Shown: piece by piece, positions 1 to 11,756 of the stretch
Layout of the letters: every line of letters begins with the position of its first letter
How positions within the stretch are numbered: the stretch's first letter is position 1
Assembly (NCBI GenBank): GCA_000708835.1
Contig: DF236982.1
Span: 62,001-126,000 of the forward strand
Direction: 5' to 3'
Source: Klebsormidium nitens
Lineage: Eukaryota; Streptophyta; Klebsormidiophyceae; Klebsormidiales; Klebsormidiaceae
Length of the DNA stretch: 64,000 nt
Notes under the pieces: model-generated
What the model saw: only the letters and a program-made list of their open reading frames with translations
Database searches by the model: none
Told to the model about the DNA's origin: nothing
Made by a program: the position numbers and the translations under genes

Positions 1-998
1 GTCGTAGTGATTAGAAACCCCGCCTATGGTTAGAGCCAAAACGGCTTTTCTGTACGTAATTCGCAGAGTTGGCTCGTGAGTGCAGGATTAGTCTCTATCG
101 GTGCAATGATCCACCTCTTTGTTAACGTGGACGGGCGTTCGTTTTGTACTACTTCTGAACAGCGGCTACTGTTCTCGAGCTCGAGCAGATCAAAAGGCAA
201 ATTAAACCAGTCGGACCAAACGCAGCGGCTACTATTTTCGAGCTCGACCAAGTTTGGATGCCCATTTGAAACCAACCGGACCAAGTGTCCCTTCTCGAGG
301 AAGTTGCTTTACGTCCCTGAAGTTTCTAATCAAGTTTGCACACGGGCTTTGGTGGTGCCCTCTTCCAGCGACCTGCATCATAGTTCGAAGCTTCAATGTC
401 AAGCCACCTTCTGGCGTACGCGAACCAAATTAAGCTCGATTGGGCTTCGCTAGTGTCTCGCGAGACTTACGGACGGAAAGTTCCAAGAAATCAGAACGGG
501 GAAGCACATTCTCCGCAGATAAGAAGTGCAGATGCTGTATTATGAGGAGAACCCTTGCACTTGTTCAATCGTAGATTGGTTGGGGATCGTTACGCAGGTT
601 CTAAAAACTGAAGTACGAAGATGGAGCAGCTGCAACGCGAGTACAGCTAGGTTCTTCCTGCCAGCTCGTAGTCAGCGCTCCATTATGAACGAAGTGATGC
701 GGGGCAACGCGACACAGACAATTTTGTTTGTCGAAGGAGGTCTTTTACTCCAGGTCTTGCTACCATTATCCCGAAGATCACGATCTTCGGGATCTGTGCT
801 CGACTCTTGTCGCGCGCATGAGTAGAGTTTGAATAGATGGAAGAAGCAGACATCCGACGCAATGCTTAAGAAATCCATAGAATCAGTTGCGACGTTGGGC
901 TTTGTGACAGAAAAACACACTACAACTAACCTACTCCAACCAATTCCATCCGCAATGCTCAAAGCAGTTTGGGAAACCGAAGAATGGTCACGGCGGGC
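1..998. other. Left-edge non-coding stretch
   Basis: I see no supported gene here. It lies downstream of the stop codon of the first B12D gene, which is on the minus strand. The open frames are short and overlap on both strands without recognisable motifs. The only clear structure is a diverged direct repeat of about 61 bases at roughly 161-284. Both units begin with 'cagcggctact' and end with 'ccggaccaa' or 'tcggaccaa'. Confidence 0.5.
161..284. repeat. Two-copy diverged tandem repeat, unit about 61 bp
   Basis: The two units start near 161 and 222. They share the opening 'cagcggctact', then an 'ctcgagctcga'-like segment containing an XhoI/SacI-like palindrome, then a closing 'cggaccaa'. The middle has drifted, so this is an old duplication. 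Confidence 0.6.
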
Positions 999-3900
999 TC
1001 ACTGTTTCCCGGTCGCTTCTTTCAGCCTCGAGGTGATGGCGCTCTTGGGTCCCGGCATGTCCTTGTCCACGAGCTCGTGGGGCATCGTCATAAGTTCGAA
1101 TACCGGTTTGAAAATGGACTTCTGCCCGGTACAGGAGAGCGGGAAAACGGGTTAGTAACAAGTCCCTTCAGATTTGATTCGATCTTGAACACCGGCCACT
1201 TCTACTTGGGACAGAAGAGCAGAAAAGACGGTTAGTCACGAGTTCATGGGGCGTCGTCATGATCTCGATTTTACGGCCGGACTTAACTTCTGCCAGCCAC
1301 AAATGAACAGGGGAATTGGTCAGTAACAAGCTCCTGGAGCGTCACTACCGGTCAGGAACGAGTCGTTGGGGGAAGGTTACAATATTGAACACCGGCCGGA
1401 AGAACGACTTCTACCGGGCACAAAACAGCAGAGAACCGGTCAGCGACAAGCTCCTGCGGGTCAGTAACGAGTCGTCGCGGGATGGTTATAATGTCGAACA
1501 CCGGTCGGAAAAAGGACTTCTGCCGGGCACACAAGAGCAGGGGAAACGGTCGGTAACAAGCTCCCGGGGGATTTTCCCTTCCTCAAATACCGGCCACTTC
1601 TGCCCGGTACAGAAGAGCGACAAGGTTGGTAACGACCTTCCGGGGCATCGTCATGGTTCTCGTACACCGGCCGGCAGAAAAGGGTAAAGGAACCGGTCAG
1701 CAACAAATCCCCAGCGAATTGTTGTTTCGGCCTGTATGCTTCTTATACAGGCCGAAAAAAGGACTTTTGCCGGGCGCAGGAGAGCAGGCAGACGGGTCAG
1801 TAACGAGCTCCCGGGAGTTTGCCACGAAGACCGGAAGGGAGACCTTCTCCTTTACTCTCCTCTATGTAAAGAGACCGCATCGCAGAGTCCGACAGAGAGG
1901 AAGCAGCGCCTTCGCACCCTTTCGAAAGGTAGGCGCGTTGACAGCTCGACGAATCCGCAGAGGATTTTTGATTGGAGTCGGAAAGGAGTGCACTTGGAAA
2001 GACTCCATCAGAAGAAGAAGTCCGTTCAGACCCAGTTGGAAGAAGTTGGGGCCATTCAAGGAAGAAGGGAGCGTTCCCATTGTGTTAACCATCCGTTAAT
2101 AGAGTGTGGATCGGGGTGGAGAAGGTTGCGCGCCCATACAAGGTGACGAAGAAAAGAAGCACAAAGTTGAACCAGTTTGACTGCTCGGAAAAGATCGTAC
2201 TGGACCGCATCTGCAAGCGACGGAGAAATGGAACGAAACCTCCTCGCCGCCTACAGAGAGAAATTGTGCATTCACAAGGTGAAGCGCACTCACACCGAGA
2301 CTGCCAAGGCAGAAATAGGTGAAAGCTCACCCACAGCGTGATCGTTCAAAGCTGGACCGCTTTCGACATAATCCGACCAAAGAAGGAGCACATCCGGAAT
2401 ACTAAAGTGGAGCGGATTCACACCCGGCCAACTGGCACTCGGGAGCGCATCCCACCTTGACGACGTCCCGCAGGAGGTCTCGCTCCAGGAACTCCTGCCC
2501 CAGCGACGCCACCAGCTCCGGCTCGTCGATCTCCGGCACCTCGTGCGCGCGCCGCTCCTTGTTCAGCCTGCGCGCGCACACACGTGACGTCAGCACTTAC
2601 TCAGTTGCTCACGTGGCCTTTCCGGCCCATCTCTTGAACTCCAGCGGGAGTTTGTAAACTCCTTGTGATGCTGCGACCGATCTCCGGCACCTTGTGCGCG
2701 CGCCGCTCCTTGTTCAGCCTGTGCGCGCGCACGTGACGTCAGCATTCAAGCGGTTGCATTCGTATTTTGTGGACCCTTTTCCAGCCTCCTTTGGCGCGCG
2801 GCTGCGACCGATTCCCGGCACCTCGTGCGGGCTCCGCTCCTTGTTCAGCCTGCGCGCGCGCGCGCGTGGTGTCAGCATTCAAATCGATTGCTCACGTCAG
2901 TGCAACGCCCTTCACTCAGAGCCTCGCGGAGCTTGTAAACACCTTCCAGCCATTGACGCTGCGATTGGCCTCCGGCACCTCTCCGTGTTCAACCTGCGCG
3001 CGCACACACGCGACGTCAGCATCCAAGCGGTTGCTCACGTCAGCTTACAGGACATCCCGCCAAGTTGTATTACGTGACTAGTAGTGCCGGTCCGTAACGC
3101 TGCGATCAATTCCCGGCATCTCGTTGCGCGCCGGTCCTTTTAAGGAGGCTTCCGCTCGGAACGTCTCGAGTGCAATGAATTCTTTGTTAGAAGAGACATC
3201 CAGCAATGTAGTATGTTATGAAATTCACCCGAAAATCACAAAAACAGTCATCAAACCAACCTTTTAAAAGATGAATCTTCCCTCACGCGAGCACAGCAGA
3301 GGCAAGGGAAAGGTAAGGAGGACAGAGCGCGCGAGCGCGAGAGCACAGTGTCTGGAAAGAGAAGAACTGGGGCCGCGAAGCAGAGGCGAATGTGCGCGCA
3401 CACAGATGGTGAGCAGGAAGGGAAACGAGGAGTGAGAGCCCGCACAGCAAGCGGAAGGAAAAGAAATGCGCGCGCGCGCGCGCGCGTGGGGGGCGTACCG
3501 CGGCCTGATCTCCGGGTTCTTCCCCAGGTTGCGCCCCACGATCCAGCCCGCCAGGAAGAAGCCCGACGCCACTACGCCGAAGAGGGGCCAGATGGGCTTC
3601 AGCTGCGGGGAGAGGATATATATGATGTCGGTTCTTTCAGCTTTCCTGCTCCTCTAGTTCGACGCGGATTGCTTCATTGAGTGAGGCAAATGTGCGCTGT
3701 CTGGCGGTCGGTGAATCCTTCAAGCGCGCTTGACAAGCACTCCAAGAATGGAATAACCGCCATCTTGTTTGCCACGTCCATATACGAAGGAAGGTTCGTA
3801 CACGGACCCGGATTTGGCACCTCATCGAGCGTCGTTTTACGAAAGTCAACGAATTTCGCGGGAGGCTACTTAGAAAGTGGAAAAATACAATCTTCTGTAA

Positions 3901-4695
3901 TATTGAATTGCTCGATGAAGTTCCTTCTCCCACTCAGGTCAAATTTTCTCAGCTTATAGGCAGGTCACACCAAAGGTCATGCGAGCGATGTCACCAAAAA
4001 AACAAAAGACTGGTTTCTACCATCTCGTTTGGTTTGAAGGCATCACATCTGACTCGATTTCAGAATCTTCTGCAAATCTGGTGATTCTCAATTGCCCTTG
4101 CACTGCCATACACTTTTTGAATGCTCTATTGCAGCACGAGAACCCAGGCGTGAGGAGGCGAGATCGTCGCATGTATCGCAAACAAGGTTCTTCTGCTCAG
4201 CAGTTTAGACGAAAGCTTATCAGACAGAAATGGTGTATTACCAGAAGGCATGCAATCGAAGGCCGCCAAACACATTTCGCTGATCTCGCATACAGTTGTT
4301 CGACGAGTTTTGCTGGACCCTTTCAAATGAAGGGAAGAGTCAATTGTCCGTTCATGGAACGCTGCATGCACCCTCTCCTCCTCACGTTGGACGCCAGCAG
4401 CATCTATAGGTCAAAATTCATCACCTGTCTTCAAAGAATCTGCTGGGGCATCCAGGAAATTATGACCACCACAAATCCTCCTCTTTCACAGACGCAGAGA
4501 AGACTTAAGCCTCCACTTTTGACTCGAACCCCGGCCTCTTACCTCCTTCGCCAGAATCTTTCTCAGGAGAGGCAGCCGGGTGACCGGCGTCAGCTTCTTT
4601 CTCTCGTGCATGAACTCCCCGCTAGCTTCCCCCGAGGGCGGGTCTGGGAAGCCGCAGGGCGCGCGCGGGTGGTCCGCATTGCGCGAATCCGCCAT
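999..4695 (-). CDS. B12D-family protein, paralogue A (4 exons)
   Basis: Exons on the minus strand are 4543-4695, 3499-3602, 2456-2567 and 999-1121. They join in phase to about 163 aa plus a TGA stop at 999-1001. B12D proteins are small plant proteins, usually near 90 aa, related to the MLRQ/NDUFA4 type of mitochondrial respiratory-complex subunit and often mitochondrial. Exon 2 gives the membrane segment (LKPIWPLFG, then GWIVGRNL) ending KNPEIRPR, matching the family pattern 'PLFA..G.A...G..L.RN...NP.VR'. Exon 3 starts with the family's LNK and ends LLRDVVK. Exon 1 adds an unusual N-terminal tail of about 51 aa and exon 4 a C-terminal tail (KSIFKPVFELM). The start is the ATG at 4695. Introns are large for so small a gene and filled with decayed exon-edge copies. 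A paralogue with the same exon plan lies at 7583-9768. The family call is firm; the respiratory role is inferred. Confidence 0.82.
1122..1860 (-). repeat. Array of decayed copies of the B12D-A exon 4 edge
   Basis: The functional exon 4 acceptor is at 1122/1121 (minus strand reads cag|AAGTCCATTTTC). Related junctions recur upstream of it in gene direction near 1200, 1285, 1410, 1518, 1601 and 1767, with spacing about 80-165 bases. Each has the plus-strand core 'acttctgcc(c/g)gg' followed by 'gaaacggtcagtaacaagctc'-like sequence. The copies carry the splice acceptor and about the first 35-60 bases of the exon, but have drifted and lack the exon's second half. Confidence 0.75.
2521..3160 (-). 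repeat. Array of decayed copies of the B12D-A exon 3 edge
   Basis: Exon 3 proper starts at 2567 on the minus strand with GCTGAACAAGG just after cag. The same acceptor and LNK start recur near 2720, 2851 and 2994, with a weaker partial copy near 3110-3150. Each copy is followed on the plus strand by a shared intron piece, 'gtgacgtcagcattcaagcg'. The period is about 130-150 bases. Only the copy at 2456-2567 continues into a full reading frame. Confidence 0.8.
2845..2868. repeat. CG dinucleotide run
   Basis: An alternating run of about (CG)7 lies inside an exon-3-edge copy in the B12D-A intron. Alternating CG of this kind can adopt Z-DNA. A longer run lies at 3464-3487 in the same intron. Confidence 0.6.
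3464..3487. repeat. CG dinucleotide run at an exon edge
   Basis: About ten CG units sit immediately beyond the donor of B12D-A exon 2 (exon end 3499). It is simple-sequence, probably polymorphic, and lies close enough to the 5' splice site to matter for splicing. Confidence 0.65.
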
Positions 4696-5096
4696 TGCTC
4701 CAGCACTCTGATGCAGATTTCTTCTCAACCTTCTTCACCGGCACAAGCACGTTTTCCCTTGATAGAAGGTCAGCATCTCAGTCCCCGTGGATGTCCAACA
4801 GAGCAAAAAGAACAGACTTTGGACCTGCGCCGAGAGCGCGCGGTGGTTTTGAAATGGAGCCTATCGCAACTGTCGTATGAGGTCTCAGCTTGGGATTTTT
4901 GTCTGGCAACTATCGCTTGCACCGAGGGCTGCTTTATTTTTCAAGTCGTCTTCGTGCATGGTGTCTGCGTCAGTGAGTCTGCGGGGCTTTCCAACCGCAG
5001 CCCTCACTCGGTCAGAAGGGAACAGTCCGACCGATGACGGACTAATTTAGGTATAATAAGAGCCAGGTATACAGTAATAAGCTCCAACTAACACTG

Positions 5097-5105
5097 AAAC
5101 CCTAA
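5097..5105. promoter_or_regulatory. Telo-box upstream of B12D-A
   Basis: The sequence AAACCCTAA occurs about 400 bases upstream of the B12D-A start codon. In plants this telo-box is a known promoter motif enriched in translation and growth genes. Its function here is inferred from the motif and position alone. Confidence 0.45.
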
Positions 5106-6550
5106 CCCCACAATCTACCTGCTCCGCACCCGTGCCCACCATAACCCCCGAACGAACCCCACCCGTCCCAGGCTGGCGAGATTATTATACCTGCCGCTTA
5201 TAATTCGCAAATAAGTCCGAGCTGTCCGACCGGATAGTAGCCTCCTGAGATAGCTCGCGCCGTCCTGAGACAGCTCGCGCGCGCACTTTGGCGCTTGCCG
5301 GTAATGCGGAACTTCCTCCCTCCAGGAGCATTTAGAGAGCATGAACAGATTTCAGAGCACACGATTAGAACACGATTAGGTCCTAGAGTTCAAGAACTAG
5401 CGATCCAGACAGTGGAGCCGCGTTTCGCGGCCGGGCGCGCGCACGGAGCGAGTAGGGCGCGACGTGGGCGCGGGTGCCACGCGCTCGCGGGCGCGGCGCG
5501 TCATTCCGGTGCCCACAACCGGGGCCCACGTGGCGGTATGGCAGCAGCGGATGAGAGAATCTCAACCACTCGAGATACTGCACGTTCAGTGTTCAACGGA
5601 GGACGAGAGTCCAGGTTGGGAGGGACTCACAAGACTCAGAGCTGAGACGAAGGACAAATCATGATGGAAACGTGCCGGTACAGATCACGCTCATTGTGCA
5701 TGCACGCAAGCACGTCGAGAATCGGCTACTATAATAAGCGAGTCTTTCAGTGCTATGGAATGTTTCATCGAGCGACTCACGTGAATGGGCTGGGTATACA
5801 TACCTACTCATTCTCCTAGCGTTGGGTTGTCAACCGGATTCAAGCGGTGAAAAGGAAATGATGAACCGATCCTCGTTGCGGCAAGGCATGTGACGTACAT
5901 AACTTTCTCAGAACTGCGTTCTTGTCAATCTCGTCCCAGAGCAACATCTGATCAAGAGGCTTGGCAGTTGATTCAAAGATACGAAGGGACTGGTTGAATT
6001 GAATCTGCAAACCTACAAGCCATGGGCTCGACACGTTGCAGTTGATTGTAAACGCTGACACATTTGACCAGGATACAGACTGTGATATACATTGGATTAG
6101 AAATTTCAGTAATTCGGACGGCACAATGAACCTGCGGTGCCATGAACAGACCTGATTCCATACAGATCGTTCCGCACGATTTCAAATTGATGAGCATATG
6201 GCCGAAAGTACGATGGAAGAGTACTAGACTCGAAGCAAAAATGATAAAAGCGTCTTTCATATTAGCTCATTGAATCGTACTGCGGTGGTGCAATCCATGC
6301 CACAATCATAACCACAGAAACATGCCGCTTGTTTGATCATCGAGCCAGCCGTACTACAGTACTACTTCTGACACGAGGCACGAAGGGCAATTGTCACCGG
6401 GGGGCGAAAGTTCTCGTGCAAACTAGTGTGAGAGGGAAAAGAGCATGAATGCAGTGCGTCGATCCTGACCTGTTCTTTCCAATCATAGTCCGGCGCGGCA
6501 CCGGCCTCTTGGTCTGCTCCGCTTTCCTTCGACGCGTAAATGCTAATGCG

Positions 6551-6676
6551 ATGCACTGTTACTTACACGTGAGCTCTCTATCGAATGGTAATACCTATTG
6601 TCTATCGGTATTACGTAACGCATGAACTATATAACCGAATGCACTGTTACTTACATCTGTGCTGTCCGTCGAAGGT
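6551..6676. repeat. Diverged direct repeat, about 37 bp
   Basis: Two units near 6551-6587 and 6638-6674 share 'gcactgttacttaca' and then 'tcgaa(t/g)g'. They lie about 87 bases apart in intergenic DNA with no coding context. Confidence 0.5.
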
Positions 6677-7582
6677 TGTTGGCCTGCCTGTCGCTGCAAA
6701 GCAAACCGAGCGAATTTCTGTAACTACGTTTTCTCGCCCGTGCACGAGGCCATTTCTAGAAACGGCAATGACGTTTGACTGCCTGATGCCGGCGATCCTA
6801 GTCGGAAGTCGCCGCCGTCAAAAACCGTCTAGATCGCTTCTCTAGATGTTTTCGTGGCAGCTCTTGTTGTGAAGCACACGAGCAGTTGTCGATTCGGAAG
6901 TCTTTTTGACGGTTCAAGCCGCGCCACCCGTCTTGGAAGTCTTGTTCGGTCGGTGAATGTGGGCGGGGGCGCACTTAAATCAGACGAACCTCCGCGATTG
7001 CGGGAACTGCTTTTACGATTGCGCGCCGCCCTTGATTGACCTGTAGAACGACGCTCCAGCGGTCAGCGTGGCCGCTTTCGTTGGCTAAGTACTACTCTTT
7101 TTTGTTTTGTTTTTTACCGTGCGAAGTCTCTTTCCATTTGTGAAGATGAAGTTCTCCCTTTCACGGAATTCTTGTTCAGGCTGCAGCCAGACTTTCCGGA
7201 AGCAGCCATCTAGAAGTGCGACTTGCGATTGTCACTCCTGGCAGGTAAATCCGCTGAAGCACAACTTGTTCTCCACGGCTGTTTGCGTGCGGCAATCTGA
7301 ACTCAGTTCAAGAGCTCTGCGTTCCGTAGGAGAGACGGTCTCTGGACACCGACGGTGTTATGGTGTCGAGCATCCAGATTAACCGCACCCAACACCTAGT
7401 AACAGACCAGTTTCTTTGAGACAACTCACTTTCGTGAGCCCTTTCAAGCATAGCAAATTGGATTCGCTTATAATAGGAACATGTTTTCTGCGAGCCCTTT
7501 TAGTTCTTATCATAGGATCGCAATGTGTGAAATAGATTGGTCACTCAAAGAGGCAGAGCAGCTGACACCGAAACAGAGCGAC

Positions 7583-9768
7583 TCACTCTTTGGCAGCGTT
7601 TTCCCTCATCTGCACGATTACTGGATTTTCCTTGTACTCGAATTTGCTGGGCATCGCCTGGAACCACAGAATGGGCGCAAACATGGGGTTCTGCAAGAAA
7701 GAGAATGAGTACACCGGTCAGATCGACGGTTCTGCAAACGGAAGTCGGTTTCTACTTCGAGAACTCAGGATGGGCATTAGCAAGGGTAGAGAAGGGCTTG
7801 AGAAGTCTAGGCTGGGAAGAAAAGTGCTTGGGGTGACCAGGAGTTGAAAAGAAAGAGCTTGGAGCAACTGAGGATAGGCAAGAGGAGGATTCTGCGAAGC
7901 AATGCAAGAAATTCAAAAGGCAAAAAGATCTGAGATTAGTAAGGTTGGAAAGAAAGAGACCTTGGGAAGACTAGGAGTTGGGGGAAAAGGACCCCGAGGG
8001 AAGTAACGGCCTGCGGAAAAGTGTTTCGGGGGAAGTGAAGACACCTTGAAGCAACTAGACAGTGGCGTAAGGTGACTGAGACTATAATCTGGGGAACTAG
8101 AGTGGGGAGAAAACACCCACCCGAACAAAGTCCCGGAGGAAAGTTTTCTTGAGGTGGTTCTTGCCCAACTCTTCCATGCGGTCCGGGTCTTCGAGCTCGG
8201 CAACTCCTGTCGAGCGCGTGGTCTTATTCAGCCTAAAGGCAGCGAGAAGAGCGGTTTACTTTGTCAGTGAGCCTCGAGTTTCGGGTCAAATTGCAGCGAT
8301 GATCTATGTGAACCACCACAGAAGCAGCACAAGCGCTTGACTGAGACAAGCAATGGAATCTGCAAGGTGAGAGAGTGCCTTTAAAACTGAGCAAACTTGA
8401 AAGCAGGGAAAGAATACGAGGCAGAGGATTGTTGGAGTGCAGCTTTGTGAAAAGGTTTTGTCGAGCCACATGGTAGGACACAAGCAAGCAGGCAGTTTTT
8501 CCATTTATGATTTCTTGTGGAGTCTGGAGCAGCCTTTAACACTGAAGTCTTCTGGCCAGTTCTCCAACTTGGTTCGCTAGGTCAAAGTCGATCTGAAGGT
8601 CTTATGGAGGAAAATGGTGATTCTAAAGTTCCAAGGACTGTTACTCAAGCAGTCAAATCACGTTCAGCTGAAAGGTCACTTTCTGGGATGGACGTTCCCT
8701 CTCATCCGCTTTGCAACATCTTCGGAGCTTACAACTGCGGCAATATCTTCAGGTCCAAAGGCCGCTCGGCAGATTGAGTCGGAGTTTCCCTCACCTGGCT
8801 CGAATCTCAGGGGAGCCCAAAAGCTCCCTGGCACAGATCCAGCCGACCATTCCAATGGCGGCACCCATGGCGGCAAAGAGGGGGATGATAGGGACCAGCT
8901 GCGAAGGAAAGGAAAGAGGGTCAGGGCCGCAGCTACATCGAAATGCATCGTGAGAATACAACTTCGTAAAGTAGCGAATAAACTTTCATTTCCAGCTCAT
9001 CCAGTTTCGAATGCCCTAGTGCAACTTCCGAGCTTGTTAGCTGCTCAATCCGCTTGTGGGTTTCTGTGGGGTCAGAACTTCATGATAAACCAGAGAAGGG
9101 CAATCTTGTTTTCTAAGGGAGCAAAGCGGGCAGGCGACATCTTGGTGCTCACCTCCAAACGCTCTAAGTTGGCTTATGCACAGAAGTTGACATAGAGAGG
9201 CGGTTGGAAGGGTGCTTTGCAGTCAGACTTCTCATTGAGTCGCTTTTTGCTACACTGATGTGCACTACCTATTGCACAACCTGGGAAGTCGCACCACCAA
9301 CGGGATAGGGAAAGATAGAAGCAGAGTCTTTTTGCTGAGACCAGAAGTTACTGCTTCCAGATACAGACCTGATGATTGAGACTACGAGGGAATATTCAAC
9401 TGTCTAGCTGGAGAGAACCCTTGGGTTTCAAAATCATCCAGAGGTCTCGCCAGCTTCCCAAAAGGCTATCTTCCTTTCATTTCACTCTATTGTGCCCCTC
9501 TCCATTACCCTTTTCAAATCATGGCAGCAGATGAACGCCTGAGGCCCTTTGAATGGACCGTGACTCCATCTCACAAAAGGATACAAAGAATGCTTCAACA
9601 GCTTCTCTTCAATCCACCACTCTTCTTAAATGAGACAGCTGTCGGCGTGCGCACCTCTTTCTTCAGCACGTGCCGCAGGATCGGCAGCTTTGTGAACGCC
9701 ACGCCGCCCCGCGTCTCGTGCAGGAACTCGCCACGTGGCCTCCCCTGAGTGGACGGGTTGGTCGCCAT
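7583..9768 (-). CDS. B12D-family protein, paralogue B (4 exons)
   Basis: Minus-strand exons are 9655-9768, 8795-8898, 8121-8232 and 7583-7690, joining in phase to 145 aa plus TGA. The B12D core runs from exon 2 (LVPIIPLFAAMGAAIG, then GWICARELLGSPEIRA) to exon 3 (LNKTTRSTGVAELEDPDR, then FLRDFVR). It matches plant B12D proteins better in its membrane segment than paralogue A does. Exon 1 aligns to paralogue A at GEFLHE and TKLPILRHVLKKE. Exon 4 (NPMFAPILWFQAMP) also aligns loosely to A's exon 4. Exons 2 and 3 have exactly the same lengths (104 and 112 nt) and phases as in A, so the pair arose by tandem gene duplication. Introns here are cleaner than in A. The start is the ATG at 9768, with an in-frame start 18 bases upstream possible. 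Mitochondrial function is inferred from the family. Confidence 0.85.
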
Positions 9769-11756
9769 CCCTTGACTGTCGGTCACGTTTTACTCCTGGC
9801 GGATTGACAGTCGTTTGACCTGCTGCTTGCTGATGCTGAGCGATGACTGTTGGCTCGAATGAACTCGAAGGAAAGCTGTCTGGATTCTCTGCAGACGCGG
9901 TGAAAAGCAAATGCCTGCATCCTAAATACTCCAAAGCTTTGCTTGTCTCCAGAATGCTGATCCACGGATGCACTCTTGGTGCTGCTGGTTCAGGGCCGGC
10001 GCTGGTTCTTCGTAAAGAAGGCGACTCGCCCCTCCGAAGGAACCAGCGCCGACCCTGAACCAGAGAGACTCAGCTGATGATTGGCGCCCAAGCGGAGATC
10101 GAACCAGGAGAAAGAGACGAGGCGATTGTCATGCACGGAGTTTTGCGCTGGTTGACGATGGGGTCTCGGGACTTGACAAGCTTCCTCTTTGAAATCTGGA
10201 CTTACCGAAGGCTATGGGGAAGCGTACGTAAATAACCATCAATGATAGGTACACGTACACGGAGGTAATTGGCCCGACGCAAGAGGTCATAATACCTACT
10301 TCGCCAGAAAACGTACTTTTCACCTGGAATGGCGCAGGCGGCAGCACCTGCGGTGGTGTACCCTATTGTACTTGCACTCTTCCAGAGTCCCACTTTCGCA
10401 GATCTTTAACCCAGCTTGAAAGTCCACCAACCAAAGATGCAGATCAGTAATCAGCTTCGAAAGCTGCCGTTTGCCACAGTAACAGCTTCGCCTTCTGCTT
10501 TCAGCTGGTTCGCGAGAGTAGAGTAGAGTCAACCGGCCCTACCTATTCCAATCGTAGGTACGTAGGGCGCACACCCCTTCAACCCTGACACCATGTCAGT
10601 TTGACTTTCGTCCCCACTGTCTGAAGACTCACACTGAGATCTACATGAGATGCGACTGAGCTGGACTACGTTATTCCGGGTTTAGTACTGTTCAGTACTA
10701 GTACCGGCTTTGCCACGTGAGCAGTTTGATTGGTGCGCAGAGCTGCCAAATCATCGCTCCCTATATGATGCGCACTTCCTGAGCACTACGTTGCTGTACG
10801 TTCCGAGGCAGAGTCTGTACCCTCTAGCTGTTGGATACCGTACCTTGTCACAGGCTTGTGATACAGCCGGCCAGCCTAGCGCTGCGCAGCTTTCGCGGGT
10901 TCTAACCAGAGCCTAGTGCATGATGGGGTGTTGTCACTGTCAGAAGTCAGAATCCGTCTGACAAACCCTGTCAGACCACGTGGTGTACTAGCAACCGTCG
11001 ATAAAATTCTACAGCCAACCGAGCCGCGGCGATCGTCCAGAGGTTTCAGCAGGCTAATTTGCATTGATAATTTGCAAACCAGCCTCCAGGCCCTCAGTGT
11101 TTTACGTACTGGCCCTGCATGGGGCCGGGCAGCATACCGTATCGAGAACCTGTCGAACGCGCGCATTATAGGACCTACCCACTGCCGGTACTTGCAATTC
11201 CGGCTACGGCCTTGTTGACAACCCAGGCTCCAGCTAGCACATGTCCACTTATTACGTCACAATTGTCTTTCAAGGGAGCAGAGGGCCCTTAGCTCTTGCT
11301 ACGACAAGCCACAAGGGGCCCGTGCTAGCAGTTGCCACCGAGCCGATACAGCAGGCTGTACCGGCACTCTTAAGGTTTTAGTTGAAACCAAACCATGCCG
11401 CGGTAAGTACGCTTGAACAGCCGCTGGCACCTGACCGCCAGTATAGACATTACAGTGCAACGCCTTTCCACCAACCAATTACCGCAAACTCATCGCACCT
11501 AGTCCCCCATTGAAGAGCCCCCTGAAGTGGTAACGCTTGATGGTCAACCGGACAAGAAGCCTAGCCAGCCACAAAGTTCTCCAACACATGTGTTATAGTA
11601 CTTTCGGACACTTGGAGTGGATCGCGGGACTCGACATGCTGACGGTACTGTGGGCTGCGTCCTAGGGCTCCGCATAAGTCCATGGCATGCAACATCAAGC
11701 ACCTATACGCCATCATTGCCGCGCTCATATGATCTCAAGTACTCACACATGATTCC
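9769..11756. other. Intergenic DNA between B12D-B and CTU1
   Basis: This contains the B12D-B upstream region and the CTU1 downstream region. No gene is supported; open frames are short and lack motifs. The notable element is a strong foldback at 9985-10063. Confidence 0.5.
9985..10063. repeat. Long near-perfect hairpin (about 28-bp stem)
   Basis: The left arm (9985-10012) begins CTGGTTCAGGG and continues to GGTTCTTCG. The right arm (10035-10063) is its reverse complement with one mismatch and one single-base bulge. The loop is about 22 bases. It lies about 220 bases upstream of the B12D-B start codon. It could be a miniature foldback element, a small-RNA precursor, or a cruciform-forming site; the sequence alone does not decide. 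Confidence 0.75.

Larger units (their letters stand above)
4696..7582. other. Intergenic DNA between the two B12D genes
   Basis: This holds the upstream region of B12D-A and the downstream region of B12D-B. I see no supported gene. Visible elements are a telo-box at 5097-5105, a pair of inverted 'ggtataataa' motifs near 5050 and 5185-5195, and a short direct repeat ('gcactgttacttaca') near 6554 and 6641. The plus-strand open frame spanning 3979-5037 is antisense to B12D-A exon 1 and is not credible as a gene. Confidence 0.5.

Noticed and set aside
1000-3160. CRISPR-like or satellite array
   Set aside because: Units are diverged, unequal in length, and contain splice-junction and exon sequence; the context is a eukaryotic intron.
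3979-5037. 352-aa plus-strand open frame
   Set aside because: It lies antisense to B12D-A exon 1, has no motif, and its composition changes along its length.
10085-10110. tRNA 3' end (minus 'ggttcgatctcc')
   Set aside because: No D-arm, anticodon arm or acceptor pairing could be found on either side.
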